20,918 nucleotides of DNA from Leidyana gryllorum EB-2025a (Eukaryota; Apicomplexa), in NCBI GenBank assembly GCA_048772705.1, contig JBLWGC010000188.1, positions 1-20,918 on the forward strand, written 5' to 3'. Positions 11,407 to 17,753 of the stretch are shown here, piece by piece (position 1 is the stretch's first letter; each line of letters starts with the position of its first letter). The notes under the pieces are model-generated. The model searched no databases. It saw only the letters and a list, made by a program, of their open reading frames with translations, and was not told where the DNA came from. The position numbers and the translations under genes are program-made.

Positions 11407-11533
11407 AAGGAAGCCCTAGACTTAGTTACACCCTATTTGCCGTTGGGTGGAGCAGTGGAAGGATTGACTGGTGGAACAATGTGCTCCAGTAACTTACCAT
11501 AATAGTGACTGATGTGTGATTACCAGCTGATCT

Positions 11534-11604
11534 GCCTTCTTAGCTTAGGGGCAGAGCATTCGCTTAGTAAGGAAGAATTGTCCGGTTCGATTCCGGCAGA
11601 AGGC
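11534..11604 (+). pseudogene. tRNA-Thr(AGT), broken anticodon stem
   Basis: GCCTTCT/AGAAGGC and T-arm CCGG TTCGATT CCGG are good and the loop TTAGTAA (AGT) is present, but the 3' anticodon strand reads GGAAG instead of GCGAA and the variable region is altered. Confidence 0.65.
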
Positions 11605-11654
11605 TTCGCTCACGACCCAATCAATTCTATAACTGTTTCCCTCTTGCGCACATT

Positions 11655-11728
11655 TAGCAGTGCGTCAGTTTGGATCGACGGACCTTTGGGTTATAGAGCC
11701 CAACACTCTTCCACTGAGCTACACTGCT
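11655..11728 (-). pseudogene. initiator tRNA-Met copy, expanded loop
   Basis: AGCAGTG/CACTGCT and D-arm AGCTCAGTGGAAGAGT are present. The anticodon region TTGGGCTCTATAACCCAA has one extra base and the T-arm is mutated (ATCCAAACTGACG). 74 rather than 72 bases. Confidence 0.7.
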
Positions 11729-11869
11729 CAGTCTGCAACATGGAAGAGGGAGCCGAAATGCGATTCCTGAGATGTTAATTGCCCTGACTGCCCTACCGAA
11801 GTGGGCTAAAGGGGGTGCGTGTGTTCCTCTGAGGGCAACTTGTCTCGTCGGGTCAACCGACGACCAAGA

Positions 11870-11941
11870 GGGCTTTTATGGGAATCGAACCCAGGACTCC
11901 TTCCACCCTAAGGAAGGATCATACCACTAGACCAAACAGCC
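11870..11941 (-). tRNA. tRNA-Pro-AGG: tRNA-Pro(AGG)
   Basis: GGCTGTT/AAAAGCC (one mismatch), A box TTGGTCTAGTGGTATGA, perfect stem CTTCC/GGAAG with TTAGGGT (AGG), T-arm CTGGG TTCGATT CCCAT. Best AGG copy. Confidence 0.9.
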
Positions 11942-12023
11942 GAATCGGGAGGGAATAGCACCGGCTACTCGTACAGCCGTAGAGCCGAAGTGATGGCCAA
12001 TGCCGCCCCGGAATGAGAACCGT

Positions 12024-12109
12024 TGCACAGAATGGGATTCAAGAACCCATGCAGACTTGCGCCTACCAGAACTTCAGTCTGGCCCCTTAGACCACTCGGG
12101 CATCTGTGC
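12024..12109 (-). tRNA. leucine-type tRNA with GAA (Phe) anticodon
   Basis: Body matches Leu(CAA) at 3200 (GCACAGA/TCTGTGC, A box TGCCCGAGTGGTCTAAGG, long variable arm), but the anticodon loop reads CTGAAGT, so the triplet is GAA. The T-loop has two extra bases (TTCTTGAAT), which suggests a pseudogene. Confidence 0.7.
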
Positions 12110-12269
12110 GGAACTTTCCTTTCTGAGTTCCAGCGTGCAAACGGCTTCCGTTGCGACTGTCGTATTCGGGTGCGGTGTATCGGCCTCCCAGCCCCGAAGA
12201 AGAAGTCGTACGGCCGGGGGTGCTCACTTCCTAGAGCATCTGTCTCGGCGGCTTGTACCACCGATAGGC

Positions 12270-12339
12270 GGCTGTTTGGTCTAGTGGTATGCACTTGTTT
12301 CGGGTGGAAGAAGTGCTGGTTTCAATTCCCAACACAGCC
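12270..12339 (+). tRNA. tRNA-Pro-CGG: tRNA-Pro(CGG), variant type
   Basis: GGCTGTT/CACAGCC, A box TTGGTCTAGTGGTATG, loop TTCGGGT (CGG), mismatched stem CTTGT/GGAAG, T-loop TTCAATT. Same lesions as 2978, 14875 and 18932. Confidence 0.65.
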
Positions 12340-12390
12340 CGTCTGCCGTCTGATAGCTGTTGACTCAACACGGCACGTCTCTCGAAGCTC

Positions 12391-12411
12391 GGCTGGGATA
12401 TGCGGCTCTCA
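12391..12411 (+). pseudogene. tRNA-Glu(CTC) fragment
   Basis: GGCTGGGATATGCGGCTCTC, the D-arm and anticodon-arm start of Glu(CTC). Least altered of the four copies of this fragment. Confidence 0.5.
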
Positions 12412-12502
12412 CTCCACCCATACAGGACAAAGTCCCCGACAGCCAAGACAAAATCTGAGTTGTTGACCCAACAGGCGAGGCTGGAACCCGACCATTCAGC
12501 CA

Positions 12503-12574
12503 GACGCCACTGGGACTGGAACCCAAAATCCCCGGTTTCGTAGACCGATTCCATATCCATTGGGCCATAGTGTC
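12503..12574 (-). tRNA. tRNA-Arg-ACG: tRNA-Arg(ACG)
   Basis: GACACTA/TGGCGTC (one mismatch), A box TGGCCCAATGG, loop CTACGAA (ACG), T-stem TTGGG/CCCAG with loop TTCCAGT. Confidence 0.8.
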
Positions 12575-12662
12575 GACTAACGAGGCCATCAAATGGATGT
12601 ATGTGGTGATCAAGCGTTGTTGATCCCGGCAAGAGTTTCCATTCGAGACGACAGAACATACT

Positions 12663-12731
12663 GCCCGGGCAGGAATCAGCGTGGGTTTACACGGCCACAA
12701 CGTGCTGTCCCAACCACTAGACGACTCGGAC
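12663..12731 (-). tRNA. tRNA-His-GTG: tRNA-His(GTG)
   Basis: GTCCGAG start, D-arm TCGTCTAGTGGTTGGGAC, loop TTGTGGC (GTG), abnormal T-arm CACGCTGATTCCTG. Near-copy of 2586-2655. Confidence 0.7.
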
Positions 12732-12761
12732 AATATTTCGAGTGAAACTACAAAGGTAGCG

Positions 12762-12831
12762 GGGCATCAATCAGGATGGGATGCAACAGGAGGGTCAGAT
12801 GCTTTACGGACTGCCCTTCTCGAGACCGTCC
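12762..12831 (-). pseudogene. unassigned tRNA-like relic
   Basis: Inverted, more decayed copy of the relic at 2491; GCAGTCCGTAAAGCATCTGA is kept while the region upstream of GCAGTCC is altered. Confidence 0.4.
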
Positions 12832-12902
12832 CCATTTCTGTGAGGTCTTCATGATATGTGTTTCCAGAGACACAACCCCCTTGACCCGTCCGGAAGCCCC
12901 GT

Positions 12903-12953
12903 GTAGCCATGGTCGCACGCAGAAGTTGCCGAGTTTGATCCTCGGTGGCTGTA
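12903..12953 (+). pseudogene. 51-base tRNA-Val deletion relic
   Basis: GTAGCCATGGTC joins directly to CACGCAG, removing about 23 bases (D-loop through the first anticodon bases). T-arm GAG TTTGATC CTC and acceptor end TGGCTGT remain. Same junction at 14274 and 19568. Confidence 0.75.
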
Positions 12954-13009
12954 GCTCCGCAACTTTCAGCGAGAACCAAAGGAAACAATCCTAAGCGCAA
13001 CCAAGTGTG

Positions 13010-13076
13010 CTCCGAGACCGGGAAGCGACCCTCGTCTTTGTGCATTTGTGATAGGCGGAAATACTAACCGCTATAG
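13010..13076 (-). pseudogene. tRNA-Asp-derived pseudogene
   Basis: TATTTCCGCCTATCAC and TCTCGGA end resemble Asp, but the loop triplet is ATC, the anticodon stem is interrupted and the 5' acceptor is lost. Confidence 0.55.
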
Positions 13077-13078
13077 GG

Positions 13079-13097
13079 ACCCGCGGGTTCGGGCAGC
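13079..13097 (+). pseudogene. tRNA-Lys 3' fragment
   Basis: CCGCGGGTTCGGGCAGC matches the 3' end of the Lys-derived relic at 17929 and shares its downstream flank (gtcaagcttgctgaaccgta). Confidence 0.45.
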
Positions 13098-13171
13098 GCG
13101 ACCGGTCCGAGTCAAGCTTGCTGAACCGTATGTGAAGCCACTATTGTTGCGGGATGCCGAGTTTGACCGTT

Positions 13172-13253
13172 GGCAACTTGCCCTAGTGGTTAAGGGCGTA
13201 GACTTGAAATCTACTGGGCCTGGCCCGCGCTGGTTCAAATCCAGCAGTTGTCG
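13172..13253 (+). tRNA. tRNA-Ser-TGA: tRNA-Ser(TGA)
   Basis: GGCAACT/AGTTGTC fully paired (one G-T), stem GTAGA/TCTAC with CTTGAAA (TGA), long variable arm GGGCCTGGCCCGC, T-arm GCTGG TTCAAAT CCAGC, G discriminator. Differs from Ser(AGA) at 18060 mainly in the anticodon. Confidence 0.93.
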
Positions 13254-13318
13254 TGCGATGTAATAGGAGGGTCAAACACCAACTCCGCGCATAAAACTCA
13301 ACCATGTGCTATCTCCTC

Positions 13319-13390
13319 TGCATCTGCCCGGAATCGAACCCGGGTCGTCTCGATGGCAACGAGACATTTTGCTCACTTGACCACAGATGC
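13319..13390 (-). tRNA. tRNA-Gly-GCC: tRNA-Gly(GCC)
   Basis: GCATCTG/CAGATGC, stem TCTCG/CGAGA with TTGCCAT (GCC), B box GGGTTCGATTCC. The D-loop is altered (TCAAGTGAGCAAAA), damaging the A box. Confidence 0.85.
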
Positions 13391-13487
13391 GTAACACCTT
13401 GTTGTTGAAGCTCGTACACAATAACGGCCGTTTTGCTTGGAATTGAGAAGACAGGGTCAAGTTCAGCGAGTATGAGAGACGCCTAGT

Positions 13488-13560
13488 CAGTACGTAACTC
13501 AGTGGTAGAGCAGTTGACTGCAGATCAGCAAGTCTGCTGATTCAACTTCGCGCGTGCCCT
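13488..13560 (+). tRNA. tRNA-Cys-GCA: tRNA-Cys(GCA), degraded
   Basis: Stem TTGA/TCAG with CTGCAGA (GCA) and 3' CGTGCCC match Cys at 17488. The 5' acceptor is CAGTACG, the A box is TAACTCAGTGG, and the T-arm is mutated (CTGCTGATTCAACTTCGCG). Confidence 0.7.
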
Positions 13561-13677
13561 GAAGTTGAGCTGAAACGCTGGAAGATGTTAGACCAACATT
13601 TCTGACCACAGTGGGTTGCAGAATCCTGCGGTAGAAAGAGGAGAGTATCTATACTAACCTCTGAAATATTGTAGCTC

Positions 13678-13748
13678 CGTCTTGTAGCTCAGTCGGCAGA
13701 GCGTGTGGCTGTTAACCACAAAGTCGCAAGTAGAAACCTGCCAAGACC
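13678..13748 (+). tRNA. tRNA-Asn-GTT: tRNA-Asn(GTT)
   Basis: CGTCTTG start, loop CTGTTAA, stem GTGG/CCAC. The B box is broken (AAGTAGAAACC). Direct-repeat partner of 1794-1865. Confidence 0.7.
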
Positions 13749-13793
13749 GGTTTCAAAGGCACCCTTAACACTGACTGCGCTGCTCTCGCAATG

Positions 13794-13836
13794 GCACTTG
13801 TGGTCTGCGAGGTTGGGTTTGGCTCCGGCCACGTGC
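13794..13836 (+). pseudogene. tRNA-Gly relic, further deleted
   Basis: GCACTTGTGGTCTGCGAGG; compared with 1911-1970 an additional segment containing the CTTCAAA loop is missing. Confidence 0.55.
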
Positions 13837-13852
13837 TGCGGTACCTACTTTT

Positions 13853-13931
13853 TGGACGACCTGGGTATCGATCCCAGTACCTCTGGCATGCAGAAGCTTC
13901 GTGCGCTTCTGCCATTTTGAGCTAGCCGCCC
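13853..13931 (-). pseudogene. tRNA-Ala with 8-bp hairpin in place of anticodon arm
   Basis: Acceptor GGGCGGC/GTCGTCC, D-arm start and T-arm CTGGG ATCGATA CCCAG match Ala(CGC), but the centre is GCAGAAGC-GCACGAA-GCTTCTGC, a perfect 8-bp stem with a 7-base loop. Total about 78 bases. No normal anticodon; central triplet of the loop reads ACG. Confidence 0.75.
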
Positions 13932-13991
13932 AGAGGCACAACATGGAAGAGCTACTGCATTGGGTAGCTGACCGAGTGCCGATACAACGGC

Positions 13992-14073
13992 TGACAAGAG
14001 TGGGATTCGAACCCACGCCCTTTCGGGGACTGCGGCCTGAACACAGCGCCTTAGACCACTCGGCCATCTTGCC
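13992..14073 (-). tRNA. tRNA-Leu-CAG: tRNA-Leu(CAG)
   Basis: GGCAAGA/TCTTGTC, loop TTCAGGC (CAG), T-arm GTGGG TTCGAAT CCCAC. The variable arm has two extra C (GTCCCCGAAAGGGC), giving 82 bases, still foldable. Confidence 0.9.
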
Positions 14074-14169
14074 GGAACATCTTGCCGCAATGTTGTTCGG
14101 CTCGCCGCTTCACACGTTTTCTGTTCGTGAGTCAAAATAGAAAGACTTCTGGGATTGGAGGCCGGCGTG

Positions 14170-14218
14170 TATTTCCGCCTGTAGCCGCGAAGACCAGGTT
14201 CGTTCCCCGGTCTCGGAG
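14170..14218 (+). pseudogene. tRNA-Asp, 5' truncated
   Basis: Same truncation as 2291. The anticodon loop is also damaged (CCGCCTGTAGCCGCG). TCTCGGAG end intact. Confidence 0.7.
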
Positions 14219-14273
14219 CGCCGTTGATTTCGCTCAGGATTGTTTCGTTTGGTTCTCGCTGAAAGTTGCGAGC

Positions 14274-14324
14274 TGGAGCCACCGAGGATCAAACTCGGGA
14301 CCTCCTGCGTGTGACCATGGCTAC
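14274..14324 (-). pseudogene. 51-base tRNA-Val deletion relic
   Basis: GTAGCCATGGTC then CACGCAGG, T-arm and a mutated 3' end (TGGCTCC). Shares the deletion junction with 12903 and 19568. Confidence 0.7.
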
Positions 14325-14400
14325 ACGGGGCTTCCGGGACTGTGAAAGGGGCATGTGTCTCTAGGAAACACATATCATGAAGACCTCACAGAAATGGGAC

Positions 14401-14465
14401 GGGCTGAAGTAGCGCAGTCCGTAAAGCATCTGACCCTCCTGTTGCATCCCATCCTGATTGATGCC
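14401..14465 (+). pseudogene. unassigned tRNA-like relic
   Basis: GGGCTGAAGTAGCGCAGTCC then TAAAGCATCTGACCC. D-arm only. Direct-repeat partner of 2491. Confidence 0.4.
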
Positions 14466-14495
14466 CGGCTACCTTTGTAGTTTCACTCGAAGATT

Positions 14496-14568
14496 GTCCA
14501 GAGTCGGGTAGTACGTTCGGGACAGCACGTTGTGGCCGTGCAAACCCACGCTGATTCCTGCCCCGGAC
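14496..14568 (+). tRNA. tRNA-His-GTG: tRNA-His(GTG), degraded D-arm
   Basis: Stem GCACG/CGTGC with TTGTGGC (GTG), end CCCCGGAC. The D-arm is rearranged (TCGGGTAGTACGTTCGGGAC) and the T-arm is the abnormal CACGCTGATTCCTG. Confidence 0.6.
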
Positions 14569-14657
14569 GGTATGTCTCTGTCGTCTCGAATGGAAACTCT
14601 TGCCAGGATCGACGACGCTTGATCACCACATACATCCATTTGATGGCCTCGTTAGTC

Positions 14658-14729
14658 GACACTATGGCCCAATGGATATGGAATCGGTCTACGAAACCGG
14701 GGATTTTGGGTTCGAGTCCCAGTGGCGTC
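14658..14729 (+). tRNA. tRNA-Arg-ACG: tRNA-Arg(ACG)
   Basis: GACACTA/TGGCGTC (one mismatch), A box TGGCCCAATGGATA, loop CTACGAA (ACG), T-arm TTGGG TTCGAGT CCCAG. Complete. Confidence 0.87.
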
Positions 14730-14803
14730 TGGGCGAATGGTCGGGTTCCATCCTCGCCTGTTGGGGTCAACAACTCAGATTTTGTCTTGGCTGTCGGGGA
14801 CTT

Positions 14804-14820
14804 TAGCCGCATATCTCAGC
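14804..14820 (-). pseudogene. tRNA-Glu fragment
   Basis: GGCTGAGATATGCGGCT only; shortest of the four copies of this fragment. Confidence 0.4.
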
Positions 14821-14874
14821 CGAGCTTCGAGAGATGTGCCGTGTTCAGTCAACAGCTATCGAAGACGGCAGACG

Positions 14875-14945
14875 GGCTGTGTTTGGGAATTGAAACCAGC
14901 ACTTCTTCCACCCGAAACAAGTGCATACCACTAGACCAAACAGCC
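14875..14945 (-). tRNA. tRNA-Pro-CGG: tRNA-Pro(CGG), variant type
   Basis: GGCTGTT acceptor, A box TTGGTCTAGTGGTATG, loop TTCGGGT; T-arm one base longer than in 2978 (TTCAATTCCCAAACACAGCC). Confidence 0.62.
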
Positions 14946-15094
14946 GCCTATCGGGTGGTACAAGCCGCCGATACAGATGCTCTAGGAAGTGAGCACCCCC
15001 GGCGGTGCAGCCTTGAGCTGAGGCCGATACACCGCACCCAGACGACAGTCGCAACGGAAGCCGTTTGCACTTCGGAACTCAGAAGGAAAGTTCC

Positions 15095-15178
15095 GCACAG
15101 ATGCCCGAGTGGTCTAAGGGGCCAGACTCAAGTTCTGGTAGGCGCAAGTCTGCATGGGTTCGAATCCCATTCTGTGCA
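15095..15178 (+). tRNA. tRNA-Leu-CAA: tRNA-Leu(CAA)
   Basis: Identical layout to 3200-3283: GCACAGA/TCTGTGC, CTCAAGT loop, T-arm ATGGG TTCGAAT CCCAT. Complete, 84 bases. Confidence 0.95.
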
Positions 15179-15258
15179 ACGGTTCTCATTCCGGGGCGGC
15201 ATTGGCCATCACTTCGGGTCTACGGCTGTACGAAGTAGCCGAATATCCCCTCCCATTG

Positions 15259-15341
15259 GGCTGTTTGGTCTAGTGGTATGATCCTTCCTTAGGGTGGTTC
15301 CTTAGGGTGGAAGGAGTCCTGGGTACGATTCCCATAAAGCC
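15259..15341 (+). pseudogene. tRNA-Pro(AGG) with duplicated anticodon loop
   Basis: GGCTGTT start and A box as 3367, but the 13-base segment TTCCTTAGGGTGG occurs twice in tandem, giving two TTAGGGT loops and an 83-base gene. T-arm CTGGG TACGATT CCCAT. Confidence 0.8.
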
Positions 15342-15483
15342 CTCTTGGTCGTGGGTTGACCCGACGAGACAAGTTACCCTCAGAACCACACGCGCACCCC
15401 CTTTAGCCCACTTCGGTAGGGCAGTCAGGGCAATCAACATCTCAGGAATCGCATTTCGGCTCCCTCTTCCATGTTGCAGACTG

Positions 15484-15550
15484 AGCAGTGTAGCTCAGTG
15501 GAAGAGTGTTAGGGGCTCAAAGGTCCGTCGATCGAAACGACGCACTGCTA
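15484..15550 (+). pseudogene. initiator tRNA-Met, anticodon lost
   Basis: AGCAGTG/CACTGCT, D-arm and T-arm CGTCG ATCGAAA CGACG intact; the anticodon region is GTTAGGGGCTCAAAGG, missing the ATAACCC segment. 67 bases. Confidence 0.75.
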
Positions 15551-15599
15551 AGTGTCGCAAGAGGGAAACAGTTATAGAATTGATGGGGTCGTGAGCGAA

Positions 15600-15670
15600 G
15601 CCTTCTGCCGGAATCGAACCGGAGATCTTTCTCTCTTAAGCAAATGTTTTGTCCCTAAGCTTAAGAAGGC
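15600..15670 (-). pseudogene. tRNA-Thr-derived, anticodon altered
   Basis: GCCTTCTTAAGCTTAGGGAC start, CCGG TTCGATT CCGG and AGAAGGC intact. The anticodon arm reads TTTGC TTAAGAG AGAAA; no Thr anticodon remains (aligned triplet AAG). Confidence 0.65.
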
Positions 15671-15798
15671 AATATCAGCTGGTAATCACACATCAGTCAC
15701 TCTGACGGAAGTTCCTGGACCACATTGTTCCACCAGTCAATCCTTCCACTGCTCCACCCAACGGCAAATAGGGTGTAACTAAGTTTAGGGCTTTCCTT

Positions 15799-15872
15799 GC
15801 CGCCCTAGCTGCAGTGGGTAGAGCGCAAGACACTTAATCTTGCCATGGCGGGCTCGAGCCCCGCGGGCGGTG
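15799..15872 (+). tRNA. tRNA-Lys-CTT: tRNA-Lys(CTT), loop variant
   Basis: GCCGCCC/GGGCGGT, stem CAAGA/TCTTG. The loop is CACTTAA, so T33 is replaced by A, and the T-loop is CTCGAGC; A box TAGCTGCAGTGGG has changes. Function uncertain. Confidence 0.7.
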
Positions 15873-15933
15873 TCGATCTATATCCCCTGGAAGTAAGAAT
15901 GGAACTGTTGCCTGCAAGCGCACTCAGCTGGAT

Positions 15934-16006
15934 TTCCACTGCCGGGACTTGAACCCGGATCGTGCGGGTGAGAGCCGCATATCCTAGCCACTTGAGCTCC
16001 AGTGGA
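15934..16006 (-). tRNA. tRNA-Glu-CTC: tRNA-Glu(CTC)
   Basis: TCCACTG/CAGTGGA, stem TGCGG/CCGCA with CTCTCAC (CTC), T-arm CCGGG TTCAAGT CCCGG. D-arm GAGCTCAAGTGGCTAGGA. Foldable. Confidence 0.9.
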
Positions 16007-16126
16007 CCACTCCCTCAGCTGCAGCTTTAGCCGGAGAGCCGTACCCCTTTGACAAGACACTGATTGCAGAATCCTGCAGTAGAATAAGGGAGGATCTCTA
16101 TACTAACCTCTGAAACATTGCAGCTG

Positions 16127-16196
16127 GGTCTTGTAGCTCAGTCGGCAGAGCGTGTGGCTGTTAACCACAAAGTCGCAGGTTCAAACCTGCAGGACC
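16127..16196 (+). tRNA. tRNA-Asn-GTT: tRNA-Asn(GTT), short T-loop
   Basis: GGTCTTG/CAGGACC, A box TAGCTCAGTCGGC, CTGTTAA loop. T-arm GCAGGTTCAAACCTGC has lost two bases against the consensus. Confidence 0.78.
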
Positions 16197-16241
16197 GGTT
16201 TCGGAGGCACACCAAACACTCAGTGCGCTGCTCTCCCAATG

Positions 16242-16299
16242 GCACTTCTGGTCTGCGACCCTTCAAAGATGTAAGTTTGTTTCAGTGTACCCACGTGCA
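16242..16299 (+). pseudogene. D-arm-less tRNA-Gly relic
   Basis: GCACTTCTGGTCTGCGACCC, CTTCAAA loop, scrambled T-arm. Same position between Asn and Ala as 1911 and 3951. Confidence 0.6.
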
Positions 16300-16312
16300 G
16301 CCGTACGTACTT

Positions 16313-16387
16313 TGGACGACCTGGGTGTCGATCCCAGTACCTCTCGCATGCGAAGCGAGCGCTCTACAATCTGCGAGCTAGCCGCCC
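16313..16387 (-). tRNA. tRNA-Ala-CGC: tRNA-Ala(CGC)
   Basis: GGGCGGC/GTCGTCC, CTCGC/GCGAG, TTCGCAT (CGC), T-arm CTGGG ATCGACA CCCAG. Two extra bases in the D-arm (GCTCGCAGATTGTAG). Confidence 0.8.
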
Positions 16388-16475
16388 GTGGTGCAGACCC
16401 CATCGCATTTGTTGGTTCTCAACATAGGATGACCACTTTTTAAACTGTCTTCAGCGGGTTGCACAAACGACCGGC

Positions 16476-16551
16476 GGCTGTTTGGTGTAGTGGTATGATA
16501 CTTCCGTCGGGTGGAAGAAGGAGTTCCTAGGTTCCATTCCCAGAACAGCCC
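16476..16551 (+). tRNA. tRNA-Pro-CGG: tRNA-Pro(CGG)
   Basis: GGCTGTT/AACAGCC, CTTCC/GGAAG with GTCGGGT (CGG), T-loop TTCCATT. Four extra bases in the variable region (AAGGAGTTCC against AAGTCC), so folding is less sure than for 9529. Confidence 0.75.
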
Positions 16552-16628
16552 GCTTTGTTGTATCTTGACCCAACCTGCCTGGCAGCATGGTTCTGAGATT
16601 AAGGTGATTCCTCGGAGAAAGTCGGAGG

Positions 16629-16702
16629 GGGAGTGTAGCGCAGTCGGTAGCGCGTAGGTCTCATAATCCCTGAAGTCGAGAGTTCGATCCTCTCCACTCC
16701 CG
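16629..16702 (+). tRNA. tRNA-eMet-CAT: elongator tRNA-Met(CAT)
   Basis: GGGAGTG/CACTCCC, D-arm AGCGCAGTCGGTAGCGC, CTCATAA (CAT), T-arm GAGAG TTCGATC CTCTC. One extra C in the anticodon 3' strand (TCCCTG). Inverted relative of 9380. Confidence 0.85.
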
Positions 16703-16746
16703 GGTCGAAATCGGAACCGCCGACAAACTCATCATGCTATCATTTT

Positions 16747-16773
16747 GCAGTCGGGAATCGCACACGGGTCGTC
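16747..16773 (-). pseudogene. isolated T-arm fragment
   Basis: Resembles the reverse-strand T-arm of Gly(GCC) or Asp (CGATTCCCG with GACCCG). Too short to assign. Confidence 0.3.
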
Positions 16774-16960
16774 CAAACTCAGTAGGGCGGCACCTGCCGC
16801 TGCTACAAGATGCAGTAGCAATGTTCTTGGAACAGAGGATTGGGTATTCCCTTCAGACCAAACAACCCCCCAGTCGGCCTGCCCAGGCGACGGCACTCAT
16901 AGCTGTCAAATCATTCCGCATCTCAAGAATGAGCGAGTTGCCGCTTCCTTAGTATGATAT
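16774..16960. other. spacer with no recognised tRNA
   Basis: Sequence after the T-arm fragment shows no shared block homology, A/B box pair or long hairpin that I can see. Confidence 0.4.
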
Positions 16961-16964
16961 CCGA

Positions 16965-17019
16965 CGCTGGAGTAGTGGCTCATGACTGCAAGGTCCGTCG
17001 ATCGGCACGACGCACTGTG
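16965..17019 (+). pseudogene. initiator tRNA-Met 3' fragment
   Basis: GGCTCATGACTGCAAGGTCC, then CGTCGATCGGCACGACGCACTG: the initiator anticodon region and T-arm with substitutions. The 5' half is missing. Confidence 0.55.
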
Positions 17020-17087
17020 AAGTGTTGCCGGAGGAGGATCCCCTGCTATGCACTCGGTGGTCGTGTTCGGCTGTCATTGAAGTGATT

Positions 17088-17161
17088 TGCTCCCCGGCGG
17101 GATCGAACCATCGACCTTCGGCACATAAGGCCGATGCTCTAACCAGCTGAGCTGGGGGAGC
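17088..17161 (-). tRNA. tRNA-Ile-TAT: tRNA-Ile(TAT), intronless
   Basis: GCTCCCC/GGGGAGC, D-arm GCTC AGCTGGTTA GAGC, stem TCGGC/GCCGA with CTTATGT (TAT), T-arm GATGG TTCGATC CCGCC with one mismatch, A discriminator. Single copy, lying in sequence not shared with the other blocks. In many eukaryotes Ile(TAT) has an intron; none here. Confidence 0.85.
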
Positions 17162-17317
17162 AATCAACGCCGTGCCACCGCGTCACTCATATTCGAATTC
17201 ATCTGAGGGGGTACCGTGAATCTTATGTCAGAATGCGCCTGGCTCGTGCCGACCGAGCTTGTCAGCAATATGTCTGACTCGCTGGCAATTTGCCACACCG
17301 GTTTAAGGCATGGCTTC

Positions 17318-17391
17318 TGCATCTGCTGGGAATTCAATCTAGGTAGTCTCGGTGGCAACGACACAAGCTTCTACCACTAGACCACAGATGG
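17318..17391 (-). tRNA. tRNA-Gly-GCC: tRNA-Gly(GCC), degraded
   Basis: TTGCCAC loop (GCC), A box TGGTCTAGTGGTAGAA kept, but acceptor start CCATCTG, anticodon stem TGTCG/CGAGA and T-arm (CTAGA TTGAATT CCCAG) carry changes. Confidence 0.65.
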
Positions 17392-17487
17392 GTGAGTCAT
17401 TGTTGTTCAAGCTCCTACACAATAACGGCCGTTTTGCTCCAAATGAGAGGACAAAATCGAGTTGAGCGAGTATGAGGGGCAGTTCGT

Positions 17488-17559
17488 GGGTACGTAGCTC
17501 AGTGGTAGAGCAGCTGACTGCAGATCAGCAAGTCCGTGGGTCAACTCCGCGCGTGCCCT
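17488..17559 (+). tRNA. tRNA-Cys-GCA: tRNA-Cys(GCA)
   Basis: GGGTACG/CGTGCCC, D-arm GCTC AGTGGTA GAGC, stem GCTGA/TCAGC with CTGCAGA (GCA), T-arm CGTGG GTCAACT CCGCG. Fully paired; the T-loop GTCAACT departs from TTCAAAT. Confidence 0.92.
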
Positions 17560-17640
17560 GAAGCTAGGCTGGAACGATCGGAGATGTTGGATCTCCTTTC
17601 CTGACCACAAGGCAATGAGTCTGGAACGGGGAATGATTTG

Positions 17641-17699
17641 GGACCTATGGCGCAACCGTAGCGCGTCTGAATGTCTAAATGGCTCTGATGTTTGGGTCC
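17641..17699 (+). pseudogene. tRNA-Trp-derived relic lacking the T-arm
   Basis: GGACCTA/TGGGTCC gives a 7-bp acceptor-like pairing, and TGGCGCAACCGTAGCGCG TCTGA is the Trp D-arm and anticodon-stem start. The rest of the anticodon arm is scrambled and no T-arm exists. 59 bases. Confidence 0.5.
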
Positions 17700-17753
17700 A
17701 GCTTCAGGGGGATCCAGCACATCCGGGTCGGTGCCATCTGTCGTCGCAGAAGT

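Larger units (their letters stand above)
9860..13060 (-). repeat. right arm of large inverted repeat
   Basis: Mirror of 2291-5056 and longer by about 385 bases because it retains Asn (11011), Glu (11204) and Lys (11334). Confidence 0.85.
13631..15670 (+). repeat. direct repeat unit, copy 2
   Basis: Same-orientation partner of 1747-3770. Sequence between the genes is also conserved. Confidence 0.85.
13853..15670 (+). repeat. left arm of second large inverted repeat
   Basis: Ala, Leu, Asp-part, Val relic, unassigned relic, His, Arg, Glu-fragment, Pro, Leu(CAA), Pro(AGG), iMet, Thr; mirrored at 18206-20019 with coordinate sums near 33,875-33,898. Confidence 0.85.
16225..16745 (+). repeat. eMet-Pro-Ala-Gly inverted unit, copy 2
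   Basis: Partner of 9330-9850, including the shared interval between Ala and Pro (caacataggatgaccactttt). Confidence 0.8.

Noticed and set aside
13845-14282. Minus-strand frame of 145 codons
   Set aside because: Overlaps Ala, Leu, Asp and Val units; explained by stop-poor GC-rich tRNA sequence.
14532-15281. Open reading frame of 249 codons on the plus strand
   Set aside because: It runs across Arg, Pro and Leu tRNA units on both strands; its peptide is the translation of repeated tRNA and spacer sequence and recurs in fragments wherever the block is duplicated. No protein domain.
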